A stretch of 64,000 bases of DNA from Neorhizobium tomejilense (GTDB lineage: Bacteria; Pseudomonadota; Alphaproteobacteria; Rhizobiales; Rhizobiaceae): NCBI GenBank assembly GCA_002968845.1, contig PVBG01000013.1:124001-188000 (forward strand), written 5' to 3'. A program made the translations under genes and the position numbers. Shown here one piece after another: positions 7,901 through 16,841 of this stretch; position 1 is the first letter of the stretch, and the number at the start of each line of letters is the position of its first letter. The notes beneath the pieces are model-generated. The model was not told the DNA's origin, ran no database searches, and saw only the letters and a list, made by a program, of their open reading frames with translations.

Positions 7901-8902
7901 TCAATACTTGATGCGATGACAGAGCGTGGCGGCCGAACCGATAATCTCCGCATAATCGGCGGCGATGGTCTCGAACGGCGTTTCGCCCGAAATCAGGTGG
8001 TCGAGCCGGTCGTCGGCGAGAAGCTGGAGCGCCTTGCCCATGCGTCGCCTGTTGTCCCAGCGGGCGCGCCGTCCCGGCGGCAGGGAGGCCACCTGCGAGC
8101 TGACGATGGAAAGCCGCTTGGCATGGAAAGCGCCGCCGAGAGGGATCTCCACATGCTTTTCGCCATACCAGCTGGCCTCGACGATGCGCGCCTCGAGACC
8201 GGCGTGATCGAGCGCCGTCGCCAGGGCGTCCGCCGAGGCGGAGGCATTGATCAGCACGTCGCAATCATGGGGCAGATGACCGGCAGATGAAAAACGGAGG
8301 CCGAGAGCCTCGGCAGGTCCGGCGCGCTCCGGCTCGATATCGGAAATCACCACTTCGGTGCCGATGATCCGCGAGGCAAGGTAGGCGACCAGGAGTCCGA
8401 TCACGCCGGCCCCGAACACCGCTACCCGGTCGCCTGGCTGAATGCCTGCGTCCCAGGTGATGTTGAGCGCGGTTTCCATATTGGCGGCCAGCACGGCGCG
8501 CTGCGGGGACAAGCCGTCGACGAGCGGGTGGGCGGCGGAGACCGGCATGCGAAAACGGTCCTGATGGGGATGCAGGCAGAAGACCGTTTTGCCGACGAGA
8601 TGTTCAGGCCCTTCTTCGACCACGCCGACGGCGGCATAACCGTATTTCACCGGGAAGGGGAATTGGCCGGCCTGGTGCGGGGCACGCATGCGCTCGTATT
8701 CGCTTTCCGGTACCTGTCCTGCAAAAACGAGCGATTCGGTACCCCGGCTGATGCCGCTATAGAGCGTTCGGACGACAACCTCGCCCTCGCATGCCGCCGG
8801 CAGCTTCTCCTGGCGAAGCGCGCAACGGCCCGTCTCCTCGATCCAGAGGGCTCGTCCCTCCTTCTGCACCGCCGCACGCGGGGCTGTCTCACGCCTTGTC
8901 AC
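7901..8902 (-). CDS. MDR-family (zinc-type) alcohol dehydrogenase-like oxidoreductase
   Basis: 333 residues with medium-chain dehydrogenase architecture. The Rossmann motif GDRVAVFGAGVIGLLVAY lies near residue 165. The N-terminal GroES-like domain has YSGISRGTES and GYAAVGVV where classical enzymes have the catalytic zinc Cys and GHE, so this enzyme probably lacks catalytic zinc. The pattern resembles the BchC-like branch of the family. The start is a GTG at 8900-8902 preceded by AAGGTGTGAGG. It is first gene of the four-gene minus-strand run, divergent from the CDP-alcohol phosphatidyltransferase. It could oxidise or reduce a side chain on the cluster's product. Confidence 0.8.
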   Translation of the reverse strand: MTRRETAPRAAVQKEGRALWIEETGRCALRQEKLPAACEGEVVVRTLYSGISRGTESLVFAGQVPESEYERMRAPHQAGQFPFPVKYGYAAVGVVEEGPEHLVGKTVFCLHPHQDRFRMPVSAAHPLVDGLSPQRAVLAANMETALNITWDAGIQPGDRVAVFGAGVIGLLVAYLASRIIGTEVVISDIEPERAGPAEALGLRFSSAGHLPHDCDVLINASASADALATALDHAGLEARIVEASWYGEKHVEIPLGGAFHAKRLSIVSSQVASLPPGRRARWDNRRRMGKALQLLADDRLDHLISGETPFETIAADYAEIIGSAATLCHRIKY

Positions 8903-9078
8903 GCCTCACACCTTTCACGCCATAACAATCCAGACCTAGAGGCTTCGACGATGACGGCAAGGGAGCCGTCCGGCGAGAGAGCGATATGGCCATCACGTTT
9001 ATTTGACGGCGGTTTCGCGGATCCGGCCTTTGCTGCCCATCGTATTGTTCTCCATGTAGTGCCTGTGAGGAGAGTGTC

Positions 9079-9129
9079 ATGAATATTTCATATCATCCCT
9101 TGGACGAGGAAGGCACGTCCGATGGCTGA
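9079..9129 (+). CDS. Possible 16-codon leader peptide coupled to the CDP-alcohol phosphatidyltransferase
   Basis: ATG at 9079 with GGAGAG 6-8 bases upstream encodes MNISYHPLDEEGTSDG. Its TGA (9127-9129) lies just inside the next gene, whose ATG at 9122 is in another frame. The arrangement would couple translation of the two frames. No conservation can be judged here, so it may be fortuitous. Confidence 0.35.
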   Translation: MNISYHPLDEEGTSDG

Positions 9130-9916
9130 CTGGATGAATGCCGGGCCGCTGGATCGCCAGGCGGCACGCAGGGCTCACCGGTTGCTCTCACTCGATGCCT
9201 ATGCGGTCACCATGACCGTCGCGGCCGCACTGGTTGCGGCCATGCATTTCCTCGGCGACTGGCTCGGCATCGATACGGCTGCGGCCTGCTGCGCCTTCAT
9301 CATCTATGCGGCGATTTCCGCCATAGCTCTTGGCAATCTGCGCGCGCATGGGCATGGGCGTTTCGGCGCGGCCAATATCGTCACGACAATCCGTGCCGCG
9401 CTTACGTCGGTTTTAGGCGGGATGGTGCTGGCGTCGCCGCAATTCGGCGTGGGCTTCGACCAGGGGGCCTTATGGATGCTCGGCTTCGCAGTCGCTTTCG
9501 CGCTTGTCCTGGATGGTGTCGACGGCTTCGTCGCACGGCAGGCGGGGACGTCTTCCCGGTTCGGCGCGCGATTCGACATGGAGATCGACGCGCTGCTGAT
9601 CCTCTTCCTGTCGCTCGCGGCCGTGTTGCTCGGCAAGGCGGGACTTTGGGTCCTGCTGATCGGCCTGATGCGCTATGCTTATGTTGGCGCGCAGGCGGTC
9701 TTTCCGGCGCTGAGGGGCGAACTGCGTCATTCGATGCGCCGCAAGGCGATCTGCGTCGTTCAGGGCGTGGCGCTCTGTCTGATGTTGTTCCCGGTCGTTA
9801 CCTCGCCGGTCTCCACCCTCCTTGCGGCTGCGGCCCTCGCCTCGCTCACCTATTCCTTCGCCGTCGATGTGATCTTCCTGGTGAGTGCGAGCAGGAGCCA
9901 TCATGCCGCGGCCTGA
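9122..9916 (+). CDS. CDP-alcohol phosphatidyltransferase family membrane protein
   Basis: 264 residues with about six hydrophobic segments. It has an intact CDP-AP signature from about residue 137: D-G-V-D-G-F-V-A-R, eight residues, then G-x3-D-x3-D (RFGARFDMEID). These residues bind Mg2+ and the CDP-alcohol. The enzyme moves a phosphoalcohol from, or a phosphatidyl group of, a CDP-linked substrate in the inner membrane. The family includes PgsA, PssA, Pcs and inositol-phosphate transferases, and the exact alcohol is not clear. It overlaps the following FkbM methyltransferase by 14 bases. It lies in the same cluster as a flippase-like protein and a phosphoglycerol-transferase-like sulfatase, suggesting envelope lipid modification. 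Confidence 0.85.
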   Translation: MADWMNAGPLDRQAARRAHRLLSLDAYAVTMTVAAALVAAMHFLGDWLGIDTAAACCAFIIYAAISAIALGNLRAHGHGRFGAANIVTTIRAALTSVLGGMVLASPQFGVGFDQGALWMLGFAVAFALVLDGVDGFVARQAGTSSRFGARFDMEIDALLILFLSLAAVLLGKAGLWVLLIGLMRYAYVGAQAVFPALRGELRHSMRRKAICVVQGVALCLMLFPVVTSPVSTLLAAAALASLTYSFAVDVIFLVSASRSHHAAA

Positions 9917-10652
9917 TTTTTCCGCTTCCCTGGGCCTTACACGTTCGCTGCTGATCTATTACGGACAGCCCTGGCGGCGTTCTTCGCTGAAGCGGTTCTA
10001 TGCGGGCCTCGTCTGCAAAGGCGATCTCGTATTCGATATCGGTGCGCATGCCGGCAGCCGCAGCCGAACGCTTCTGTCGCTCGGCGCCAGGATCGTCGCG
10101 CTGGAGCCGCAGCCGCTGTTTGCCGATTTCATTGCCAGATCCTTCGCCGGCGAAGAGTTGACGCTGCTGCGCAAGGCGGTCGGCAAGGAGCCCGGCAGCG
10201 TCGATCTGCATATTTCCAGCCGCCATCCGACCGTGACCAGCATATCCTCGTCCTGGATCTCGAAAGTCGAAAAGACCTCCGGTTTCCGCAACGTCACCTG
10301 GGATAGGGTCGAGCGCGTGGAGATGACGACGCTCGATGCGCTGATCGAAGAATACGGGTTGCCGGTCTTCTGCAAGATCGACGTGGAGGGCGCCGAGGCC
10401 GATATCATCGCCGGCCTGCGTCACCCCATCCCGCTGATTGCCTTCGAATATATCCCGGCGACGATGGAAATCGCCGAGGAAGCGATCGACCATCTGCGCA
10501 AACTCGGCCCCTATCGCTTCAACCGGGTCGAGGGCGAGCGGCATCGGTTCGTCCATGACGAATGGATAACCGCCGATGCGATGCTGGCCGAGATTGCGGG
10601 CCTTGCCGATCGGGTGTCCTCCGGCGACATCTACGGTCGCCTGGAGGTTTGA
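9903..10652 (+). CDS. FkbM family methyltransferase
   Basis: 249 residues with the FkbM pattern: GDLVFDIGAHAGSRSRTLLSLGARIVALEPQP (SAM motif I and acidic motif II, residues ~40-72) and the C-terminal CKIDVEGAE motif near 155. The latter is diagnostic of FkbM/NoeI-type O-methyltransferases acting on sugars or polyketides. The ATG at 9903 has AGGAG upstream. The overlap with the previous gene suggests cotranslation. NoeI-like enzymes methylate nodulation-factor sugars in rhizobia, but no nod genes are present here, so a glycolipid or polysaccharide target is only inferred. Confidence 0.85.
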   Translation: MPRPDFSASLGLTRSLLIYYGQPWRRSSLKRFYAGLVCKGDLVFDIGAHAGSRSRTLLSLGARIVALEPQPLFADFIARSFAGEELTLLRKAVGKEPGSVDLHISSRHPTVTSISSSWISKVEKTSGFRNVTWDRVERVEMTTLDALIEEYGLPVFCKIDVEGAEADIIAGLRHPIPLIAFEYIPATMEIAEEAIDHLRKLGPYRFNRVEGERHRFVHDEWITADAMLAEIAGLADRVSSGDIYGRLEV

Positions 10653-10656
10653 CGGT

Positions 10657-11583
10657 TCAGCGGCTCCGTCTGCTGAACAGCGCCGCCAGGATGAACACCA
10701 TGCCGGGTGCTGCGCCGACGAGCGCCAGAATGCCGTAGAGGATGCTGGCGGCGACGCCGTCGGACGCGGCATAACCGAAGAGCGGCCAGAGGGCCGCCGC
10801 CGCCGCCTCCCTGGCGCCCCAGCCGGCAATCGTGGCGGGGATCAGCATCATCAGCAGACACAGCGGGATAGCGGTGACAGCCGCGAGTGCCGGTAAGGGT
10901 GCCCCGACAGCTGCCGAGGCGAGCATGAACATCGCGATATAGCTTGCGACGATGACGAGGCTGAACAGCGTCTGCGCGATCCAGGCCCGGTTCCGCAGGA
11001 AGACCTGCGCCAGCGCTGTCTTCAGCGCTGCAAGCAGAGGCTGAACGCGGCGCGGGGGCAGGCGGAGCAGCAGCAGGAACACGATGGCGAGGCCGGCGGC
11101 GAAAAGCGCGAAACCGGAGAGAAGATGGCGCAGGTTTTCGGGGATCGCTGCCCCACCCAGAAGCGGCCACAACATCACGCCGAAGGTCGCTATGACGAAA
11201 AATACCCCCTGGCCGGAGACCCGCTCGAAGAGCACGGCCTGGGTTGGCACTTTCCAGCCGCCGTTGCCATCGGCCCTATTGCGAACGGCGCGAACGGCAT
11301 CGCCCGCCACTCCGCCCGGCAGAAGCTGGTTGAGCAGCGTTCCGAGATAATAGTCGCCTATCGCCTTCCCGATACCCAGGTGCTGGCCAAGCCTGGCTGC
11401 CGTGAACCGCCAGCGGAGCGCCGAGAGTACGATCTGCACCTGCACGAGGATGAGGCCGGCGCTTATATAGGTCGGATCGGCCGATGCCAGGCTTGCGGCA
11501 ATCCGTTGCGGATCGAAGCGCAGGATCACGGCAATGAGAAGTGCGAAGGCCGCAGATAAGCCTATAAGCTTCAGAAAACGCAT
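10657..11583 (-). CDS. Lysylphosphatidylglycerol-synthase TM-region (UPF0104) family membrane protein, flippase-like
   Basis: 308 residues with about eight hydrophobic helices. The family-typical sequence is ALRWRFTAARLG...YYLGTLLNQLLPGGVAGDAVRA near residues 60-95, followed by a FERVSGQ loop. This domain is the lipid-flipping part of MprF and also occurs alone beside glycosyltransferases, where it is thought to move lipid-linked molecules. There is no catalytic aminoacyl-transfer domain. The ATG at 11581-11583 is only 27 bases from the divergent sulfatase start, so at least one promoter must lie inside the neighbouring gene. Confidence 0.8.
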   Translation of the reverse strand: MRFLKLIGLSAAFALLIAVILRFDPQRIAASLASADPTYISAGLILVQVQIVLSALRWRFTAARLGQHLGIGKAIGDYYLGTLLNQLLPGGVAGDAVRAVRNRADGNGGWKVPTQAVLFERVSGQGVFFVIATFGVMLWPLLGGAAIPENLRHLLSGFALFAAGLAIVFLLLLRLPPRRVQPLLAALKTALAQVFLRNRAWIAQTLFSLVIVASYIAMFMLASAAVGAPLPALAAVTAIPLCLLMMLIPATIAGWGAREAAAAALWPLFGYAASDGVAASILYGILALVGAAPGMVFILAALFSRRSR

Positions 11584-11610
11584 AGGCCGAAGGTTTTGCA
11601 GGAACAGCGC

Positions 11611-13263
11611 ATGAACGAATTTCGGCCTTTTCGCCAGAGTGACGCCGCCAGAATAGGGCATATCGCGCAGCGCAAGGCAAATGGATCGGCATTTCTGAGG
11701 ATCACGATTGCGCTGGCGATCGTTGCGGCCATCCTCGCCGTTCCTTCCCATTTCACCGATGTTTCCGAGCTCAGATTTCCGCTGGAGGTGGCGGGGGTTG
11801 CGTTGCTGGCTTCGGTGCTGGCCGGTCCAGGCTTTTCCCTTCTGCGGTGGACGGTCACCTTGGCGCTGGCCGCGATGCTGTTTCTGAAACTTGCGGACAT
11901 CGGCACCGGCACCGCGTTCCAGCGGCCGTTCAATCCCTATCTCGACCTCAAGATACTCACCGATGGCTGGAACCTCCTGAGCGGGGCGGTCGGCGTCACC
12001 GAGGCGGTGGGGATCATCTGTGCGGGCCTTCTGGCCTGGCTGGTTGTCGCGGCCGTCCTTTATTGGTCGCTTGGCGGCTTCCGGGGACTTTCGCGTGGGG
12101 CCCGGCGCATGTCCGTTCGCGTCAGCGGCGCAATCCTGTTGATCGGGTTGGCGGCGCTAGTGGCTCAGGACCCCGATCGCCGCAACTTTGGCGTCGAGGC
12201 GCATGCCGCCTCCTATTTCGTCAACCGCGTCACCATGGTGAAGGGGTCGATTGCCGATCTCGCCCGGTTCGAGGATGAGCTGAAGCAGGATCCGGTTTCC
12301 GGCGGACCGCATTTCTCGGCGCTTGCCGGCACGGACGTCGTGCTGATCTTCATCGAATCCTATGGCCGCAGCGCGATCGAGGATCCGCGTTATGCGGTGC
12401 GCATCGGCAGCCGGCTGACCTCGGTGGAGAAGGAGCTCAAGGCGGCGGGGCTGGAGGCGCGCAGCGGGTGGCTGACTTCGCCGACGGTCGGCGGCATCAG
12501 CTGGCTGGCGCATGGCACGCTGCTCTCCGGCCTCTGGGTCGACAATCAGGGTCGTTACGACCGGATGATCACCAGCGAGCGGACGAGCCTCAACAACCTC
12601 TTCCGTTCCTCCGGCTGGCGCACCACGGCGGTCATGCCGGCGATCACGCTCGACTGGCCGGAAGCCGGTTATTTCGGTTACGATAGCATCCATGCCGCCG
12701 CGGGGCTCGGGTATCGCGGAAAACCCTTCAATTGGGTGACGATGCCGGATCAGTTCACGCTCGAGGCGTTCGAGAGGCTGGAACGGCAGGTCCGGAACGA
12801 GCCCGGCCATAAACCGGTCATGGCGGAAATGGCGTTGATCTCCAGCCACGCTCCCTGGACGCCACTCCCGTCGCTGGTTCCCTGGGATAAGGTCGGGGAC
12901 GGTGCCGTCTTCAACGCGCAGGCGGAAAGCGGCGATCCGCCTTCGGTCGTCTGGGCCGATCCCGATCGCGTTCGGGCGCAATACCTCACCTCGATCGACT
13001 ACACGCTCGAGACGCTCGGCTCCTACATGGCGCGTTACGGCAAGAACACGCTGTTCATCCTGCTCGGCGACCACCAGCCGGCGTCTATCGTTACCGGCGA
13101 AGGCGCCTCGCGCGACGTGCCGATGCATATCGTCACCGGCAACCCGGCCCTCCTGAAGCGTCTCGACGGCTGGAACTGGCAGAAGGGCATGATCCCGCTG
13201 CCGTCTACGCCGGTCTATCGCATGGACGAATTCCGCCGGAAGCTGGTCGAGAGCTTCGATTGA
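11611..13263 (+). CDS. Sulfatase/LTA-synthase-like membrane phosphotransferase or hydrolase
   Basis: 550 residues. The N-terminal ~200 residues hold about four or five membrane helices and a short amphipathic part. From residue ~245 there is an alkaline-phosphatase-superfamily domain with VVLIFIESYG (metal-binding Glu), SPTVGGISWLAHGTLLSG (nucleophile Thr/Ser region) and LLGDHQPA (metal-binding Asp-His). This layout matches LTA synthase and OpgB-type phosphoglycerol transferases and some phosphoethanolamine transferases, with the catalytic domain in the periplasm. AGGAA precedes the ATG at 11611. Next to a CDP-alcohol transferase and a flippase-like gene it could attach phosphoalcohol groups to a glycan or lipid. 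Confidence 0.8.
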   Translation: MNEFRPFRQSDAARIGHIAQRKANGSAFLRITIALAIVAAILAVPSHFTDVSELRFPLEVAGVALLASVLAGPGFSLLRWTVTLALAAMLFLKLADIGTGTAFQRPFNPYLDLKILTDGWNLLSGAVGVTEAVGIICAGLLAWLVVAAVLYWSLGGFRGLSRGARRMSVRVSGAILLIGLAALVAQDPDRRNFGVEAHAASYFVNRVTMVKGSIADLARFEDELKQDPVSGGPHFSALAGTDVVLIFIESYGRSAIEDPRYAVRIGSRLTSVEKELKAAGLEARSGWLTSPTVGGISWLAHGTLLSGLWVDNQGRYDRMITSERTSLNNLFRSSGWRTTAVMPAITLDWPEAGYFGYDSIHAAAGLGYRGKPFNWVTMPDQFTLEAFERLERQVRNEPGHKPVMAEMALISSHAPWTPLPSLVPWDKVGDGAVFNAQAESGDPPSVVWADPDRVRAQYLTSIDYTLETLGSYMARYGKNTLFILLGDHQPASIVTGEGASRDVPMHIVTGNPALLKRLDGWNWQKGMIPLPSTPVYRMDEFRRKLVESFD

Positions 13264-13291
13264 TCGACCTTGGCCCGGCCGAATTGTCTCA

Positions 13292-14005
13292 TCAGGAATG
13301 GGTGCCGAGATAGCTTTCCATCAGTGCCGGATTGACCGCCATTTCGCTTGCCGGGCCGGAAAGGCGGACTTCGCCCAGTTCGACCAGGTAGCCTTCGTCG
13401 GCGATTTCGAGCGCGGCGCGGGCATTCTGCTCGACAAGCAGGATCGAGACGCCGGTCTTTCGCAGTTCCGAGACGATGTTGAGGATGTCGATGACGATCT
13501 TCGGCGCGAGGCCGAGGCTAGGTTCGTCGAGCAGCAGCAGGCGCGGCCGGCTCATCAGGGCGCGGGCGAGAGCCAGCATCTGCCGCTCGCCGCCGGAAAG
13601 CGTGCCGGCCAGCTGCTTGCGGCGTTCGGCCAGGCGCGGGAAACGGGCGTAGACGTCCTCGCGCGTCTCGGCGCGCTCGGCGGCGCTGCGCAGGAATCCG
13701 CCGAGCTCGACATTGTCCTCGACCGACATGGTGGCGAACAGTTCGCGCTTTTCCGGCACCAGGCAGAGGCCGCCGGCGACGCGGCCTTCGACCGAGCGGG
13801 GCACGGGCGCGCCGTCGTAGACGATCGTGCCGGAGGAGGGGACGATGCCCATGATGGCGTTGAGCAGCGTCGACTTGCCGGCGCCGTTTGCGCCGATCAC
13901 CGTGACGATGCTGCCGGGCTTCATGCTCATCGATATGCCGTGCAGCACCTCGGCGCGGCCGTAAGAGACGTGAAGGTCGGAGAGTTCGAGCAGGTTTCCG
14001 CTCAT
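13292..14005 (-). CDS. livF: Branched-chain-type amino acid ABC transporter ATPase
   Basis: 237 residues with a complete ABC ATPase: Walker A GANGAGKST, Q-loop region, signature LSGGERQM, Walker B LLLLDEPSLGL and switch His region VEQNA. The size and ending are typical of LivF. It overlaps the livMG fusion by 4 bases (ATGA). Last gene of the importer operon. The symbol denotes family position; substrate is discussed under the binding protein. Confidence 0.9.
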   Translation of the reverse strand: MSGNLLELSDLHVSYGRAEVLHGISMSMKPGSIVTVIGANGAGKSTLLNAIMGIVPSSGTIVYDGAPVPRSVEGRVAGGLCLVPEKRELFATMSVEDNVELGGFLRSAAERAETREDVYARFPRLAERRKQLAGTLSGGERQMLALARALMSRPRLLLLDEPSLGLAPKIVIDILNIVSELRKTGVSILLVEQNARAALEIADEGYLVELGEVRLSGPASEMAVNPALMESYLGTHS

Positions 14006-15771
14006 GCGACACCTCCCAGATAGGCGGCGACGACCGCCGGATGTTTGCGCACGTCCGCCGGCTTGCCTTCGGCGATCAGGGTGCCGAAATCGAGCACCAC
14101 GAGATGGTCGACGAGGCCCATGACGAAGCCCATGTCGTGTTCGACGAGGAGCACGCTGACGCCCTCCTCGCGCAGCTTCTTCAAGAGGTTGGCAAGCTCC
14201 TGTTTTTCACCGTGACGCAGGCCCGCCGCGGGTTCGTCGAGCAGCAGCACGGCCGGGTCGGCGGAGAGGGCCCGGGCGATCTCCAGGATGCGGATCTGGC
14301 CGAGCGCCAGATCGCCGGCCGGTCGGTCGCGATAGGCGCCGAGCCCGACGCGTTCGAGCTGGAAGGCAGCTTCGGCGAGCAGCGTCGCCTCCTGCCTGCG
14401 CTCCAGCCGCAGAAAGCTCCTGAAGACACCGGCCGAGCCACGCAGATGCGCACCCAGCGCGACGTTTTCCAGCACCGACATATCCGGCAGGATCTTCGCG
14501 TGCTGGAAGGTGCGGGCGATGCCGTGTTTGGCGACTTCGCGCGGGCTGTCGCCGGTCATCGGCTGGCCTTCGTAGAAAACCGATCCGCTGGTCAATGAAG
14601 CGAGGCCGGTGATGAGGTTGAAGGTCGTGCTCTTGCCGGCGCCGTTCGGCCCGATCAGGCCGACGACCTGGCCGGCGCGCACTTCGAAACTGACATCGTT
14701 GACGGCCACCAGGCCGCCAAAGGCTTTTCGCGCCTTTTCCACCTTGATCAGCGACGAGCCGGCCGGCGCAAGCGTTCGCTTGGCAAGCCTGTCGTCGGAA
14801 GTCGGAAGAGACCGCGCGGACCGCTTCGGCAGGAGCTTCAAGACGAATGGCCAGAGGCCGTCCCGGGCGAGCTGCAGGATCACCACCAGCAGGATGCCGA
14901 AAACGACCATTTCCAGATTGGCGGTCGTGCCGATCAGGTCCGGCAGGAAACGCTGCAGCACGTCCTTCATGATCAGCACGATGCTGGCACCGAAGATTGC
15001 CCCCCAGACATGGCCGGAGCCGCCGACCACGGCCATCAGCAGATATTCTATGCCCATGCTGAGCCCGAACGGCGTCGGGTTCACCGAGCGCTGCATATGG
15101 GCGTAGAGCCAGCCGGAAAGGGCCGCGACCACGCCGGCGAACACGAAGACGGTGAGCTTGGCGCGGACGATGTTGACGCCGAAGGCTTCCGCTGCCTGAC
15201 CGCCGCCACGCAGTGCCCGGATGCCACGGCCGATCCGCGAGTCGAGCAGGTTTTTCGCGCCGATCGCAACCGCAATCACGAAAAACCAGATGAGGTAATA
15301 GATCGACCCGTCGCTCATGAAGCGATAGCCGGCGAATTCAATCGGCGGGATGCCGGAAATGCCGTCGTAACGGCCGAGAAGGTCGATCTTGCCGAACAGA
15401 TAATAAAGCGCCAGGCCCCAGGCGATCGTGCCGAGCGGCAGGAAGTGGCCGGAAAGGCGCACGGTGATGAGGCCGAGCGGCAGGGCGGTCGCCGCGCCGA
15501 CGATCAGCGACAACGGCAGGGTCAGCCAGGGCGACAAGCCGTAGTTCGTGCTCAGCACGGCCGTCGTATAGGCGCCGAAACCACAGAAGGCGGCCTGGCC
15601 GAACGAGGTGAGACCGCCGACGCCGGTCAACAGCACGAGGCCGATCGTCACCAGCGAGGCGAGGCCGATATTGTTGAGGATCGTCAGCCAGAAAGGCGGC
15701 ACCGGCAGGAGCGGTATGATCGCCAGGAAAACGATGCCGGCGAGGCCGGGAAGCAAACGTTCGATCTTCAT
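14002..15771 (-). CDS. Fused LivM permease - LivG ATPase of a branched-chain-type ABC importer
   Basis: 589 residues. Residues ~1-310 are a LivM-type permease with 8-9 helices and the SFGQAAFCGFGAY and GGSGHVWGAIFGA motifs. After a short basic linker, residues ~345-589 form a LivG ATPase. It has Walker A GPNGAGKST, the signature region in LALGQIRILEIARAL, Walker B LLLDEPAAGL and VEHDMGFVM. Such M-G fusions are known in several proteobacterial HAAT systems. The permease reads into the ATPase with no stop, so this is a real fusion and not a frameshift artefact. Its ribosome-binding site (GAGGAGGAA) is formed by the last codons of livH. Confidence 0.9.
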   Translation of the reverse strand: MKIERLLPGLAGIVFLAIIPLLPVPPFWLTILNNIGLASLVTIGLVLLTGVGGLTSFGQAAFCGFGAYTTAVLSTNYGLSPWLTLPLSLIVGAATALPLGLITVRLSGHFLPLGTIAWGLALYYLFGKIDLLGRYDGISGIPPIEFAGYRFMSDGSIYYLIWFFVIAVAIGAKNLLDSRIGRGIRALRGGGQAAEAFGVNIVRAKLTVFVFAGVVAALSGWLYAHMQRSVNPTPFGLSMGIEYLLMAVVGGSGHVWGAIFGASIVLIMKDVLQRFLPDLIGTTANLEMVVFGILLVVILQLARDGLWPFVLKLLPKRSARSLPTSDDRLAKRTLAPAGSSLIKVEKARKAFGGLVAVNDVSFEVRAGQVVGLIGPNGAGKSTTFNLITGLASLTSGSVFYEGQPMTGDSPREVAKHGIARTFQHAKILPDMSVLENVALGAHLRGSAGVFRSFLRLERRQEATLLAEAAFQLERVGLGAYRDRPAGDLALGQIRILEIARALSADPAVLLLDEPAAGLRHGEKQELANLLKKLREEGVSVLLVEHDMGFVMGLVDHLVVLDFGTLIAEGKPADVRKHPAVVAAYLGGVA

Positions 15772-15774
15772 CGC

Positions 15775-16809
15775 TCATTCCTCCTCGTGAAAGCCGCCGC
15801 TCAGCGACAGCCAGATCAGAACGGGAATGATGAGACCGAAGACGATGACCTCCTTGTAGCTGCTGGCGAAGAAGGAAGAGAAGGATTCGACCAGGCCGAC
15901 GCCGATCGCCGCGATCGCGGTGATCGGGAAGCTCGCAAGCCCGCCGATGATCGCCGCCACGAAGCCCTTGAGGCCGATCAGGAAGCCGGTGTCGTAATAG
16001 ATCGTGGTGATCGGGCCGATCAGTACCCCGGAAACGGCCCCGATGGCGGCTGCCAGCGTGAAGGCGGTGACGCCGGTCAGATGGGTGCGGACCCCGACCA
16101 GCCGCGCGCCGAGCCGGTTGACGGCGGTCGCACGCAGCGCCTTGCCGAGCAGGGTTCGCTCGAAGAACATGTAGAGGCCGACGATGATCGCGATCGTCGC
16201 TCCGTAGATGCAGAGGCTCTGGGCGCTCACCATCAAGGCTCCGATCGTGTAGTTGTCGTCGGCGAGCGGCTCGGCGCGCAGGCCCTCGGCGCCGAAGAAG
16301 ACGAGGCCAAGCCCCATCATGGCGAGATGCACGCCAACCGAGGCAATCAGCAGGACGAGCACGGACGCATCGGCAAGCGGCCGGTAGGCGATCCGATAGA
16401 CGTACACGCCCATGGGCGTGATGATCAGAATGGTGAGCAGGGCCTTCGCGACAGACGGAAGATCGAGCGGCGCAAGCACGATCGTGATGCCGTAGATCAC
16501 GCCGGGGAGCACCAGGTTGAGCGCGAGGCTGCGCAGAAAGGTGCGGATATCGGTGCCGCGGCGCATGCTCCAGAGGTCGAACAGGAAAGCAATCGCCCCG
16601 AAGCAGACGAGAAGCGAGGTGGTGGCGGGCACCTTCCCGCCGTCGAGAAGCGCCAGCGTCAGCGCGCCATAGGCGACGAACTCGCCCTGGGGAATGAAGA
16701 TCACCCGCGTGACCGAAAAGAGCAGGACCAGCGCCAGACCGAGGAGCGCATAGATCGCGCCATTGGTGACACCATCCTGGATCAGGAAGGTCGCAATCAT
16801 CGCGTCCAA
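15775..16809 (-). CDS. livH: Branched-chain-type ABC transporter permease LivH
   Basis: 344 residues with eight or more hydrophobic helices and the LivH features NGAIYALLGLAL and a GLKGFVAAIIGGLASFP loop. The C-terminal EEE coincides with the ribosome-binding site of the next gene. The start is probably TTG at 16807-16809, preceded by GGGGGAA; an ATG three codons in is possible. It is separated from the binding-protein gene by 75 bases containing a strong terminator hairpin, so it should be expressed less than the binding protein. Confidence 0.88.
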   Translation of the reverse strand: MDAMIATFLIQDGVTNGAIYALLGLALVLLFSVTRVIFIPQGEFVAYGALTLALLDGGKVPATTSLLVCFGAIAFLFDLWSMRRGTDIRTFLRSLALNLVLPGVIYGITIVLAPLDLPSVAKALLTILIITPMGVYVYRIAYRPLADASVLVLLIASVGVHLAMMGLGLVFFGAEGLRAEPLADDNYTIGALMVSAQSLCIYGATIAIIVGLYMFFERTLLGKALRATAVNRLGARLVGVRTHLTGVTAFTLAAAIGAVSGVLIGPITTIYYDTGFLIGLKGFVAAIIGGLASFPITAIAAIGVGLVESFSSFFASSYKEVIVFGLIIPVLIWLSLSGGFHEEE

Positions 16810-16841
16810 AGAATTTCCCCCGATAACAGAAAAGACGCTGC

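Noticed and set aside
14002..15771. livM-livG fusion as a possible sequencing frameshift or lost stop
   Set aside because: The linker reads through in one frame with normal composition, both domains are complete, and such fusions are known in this transporter family.
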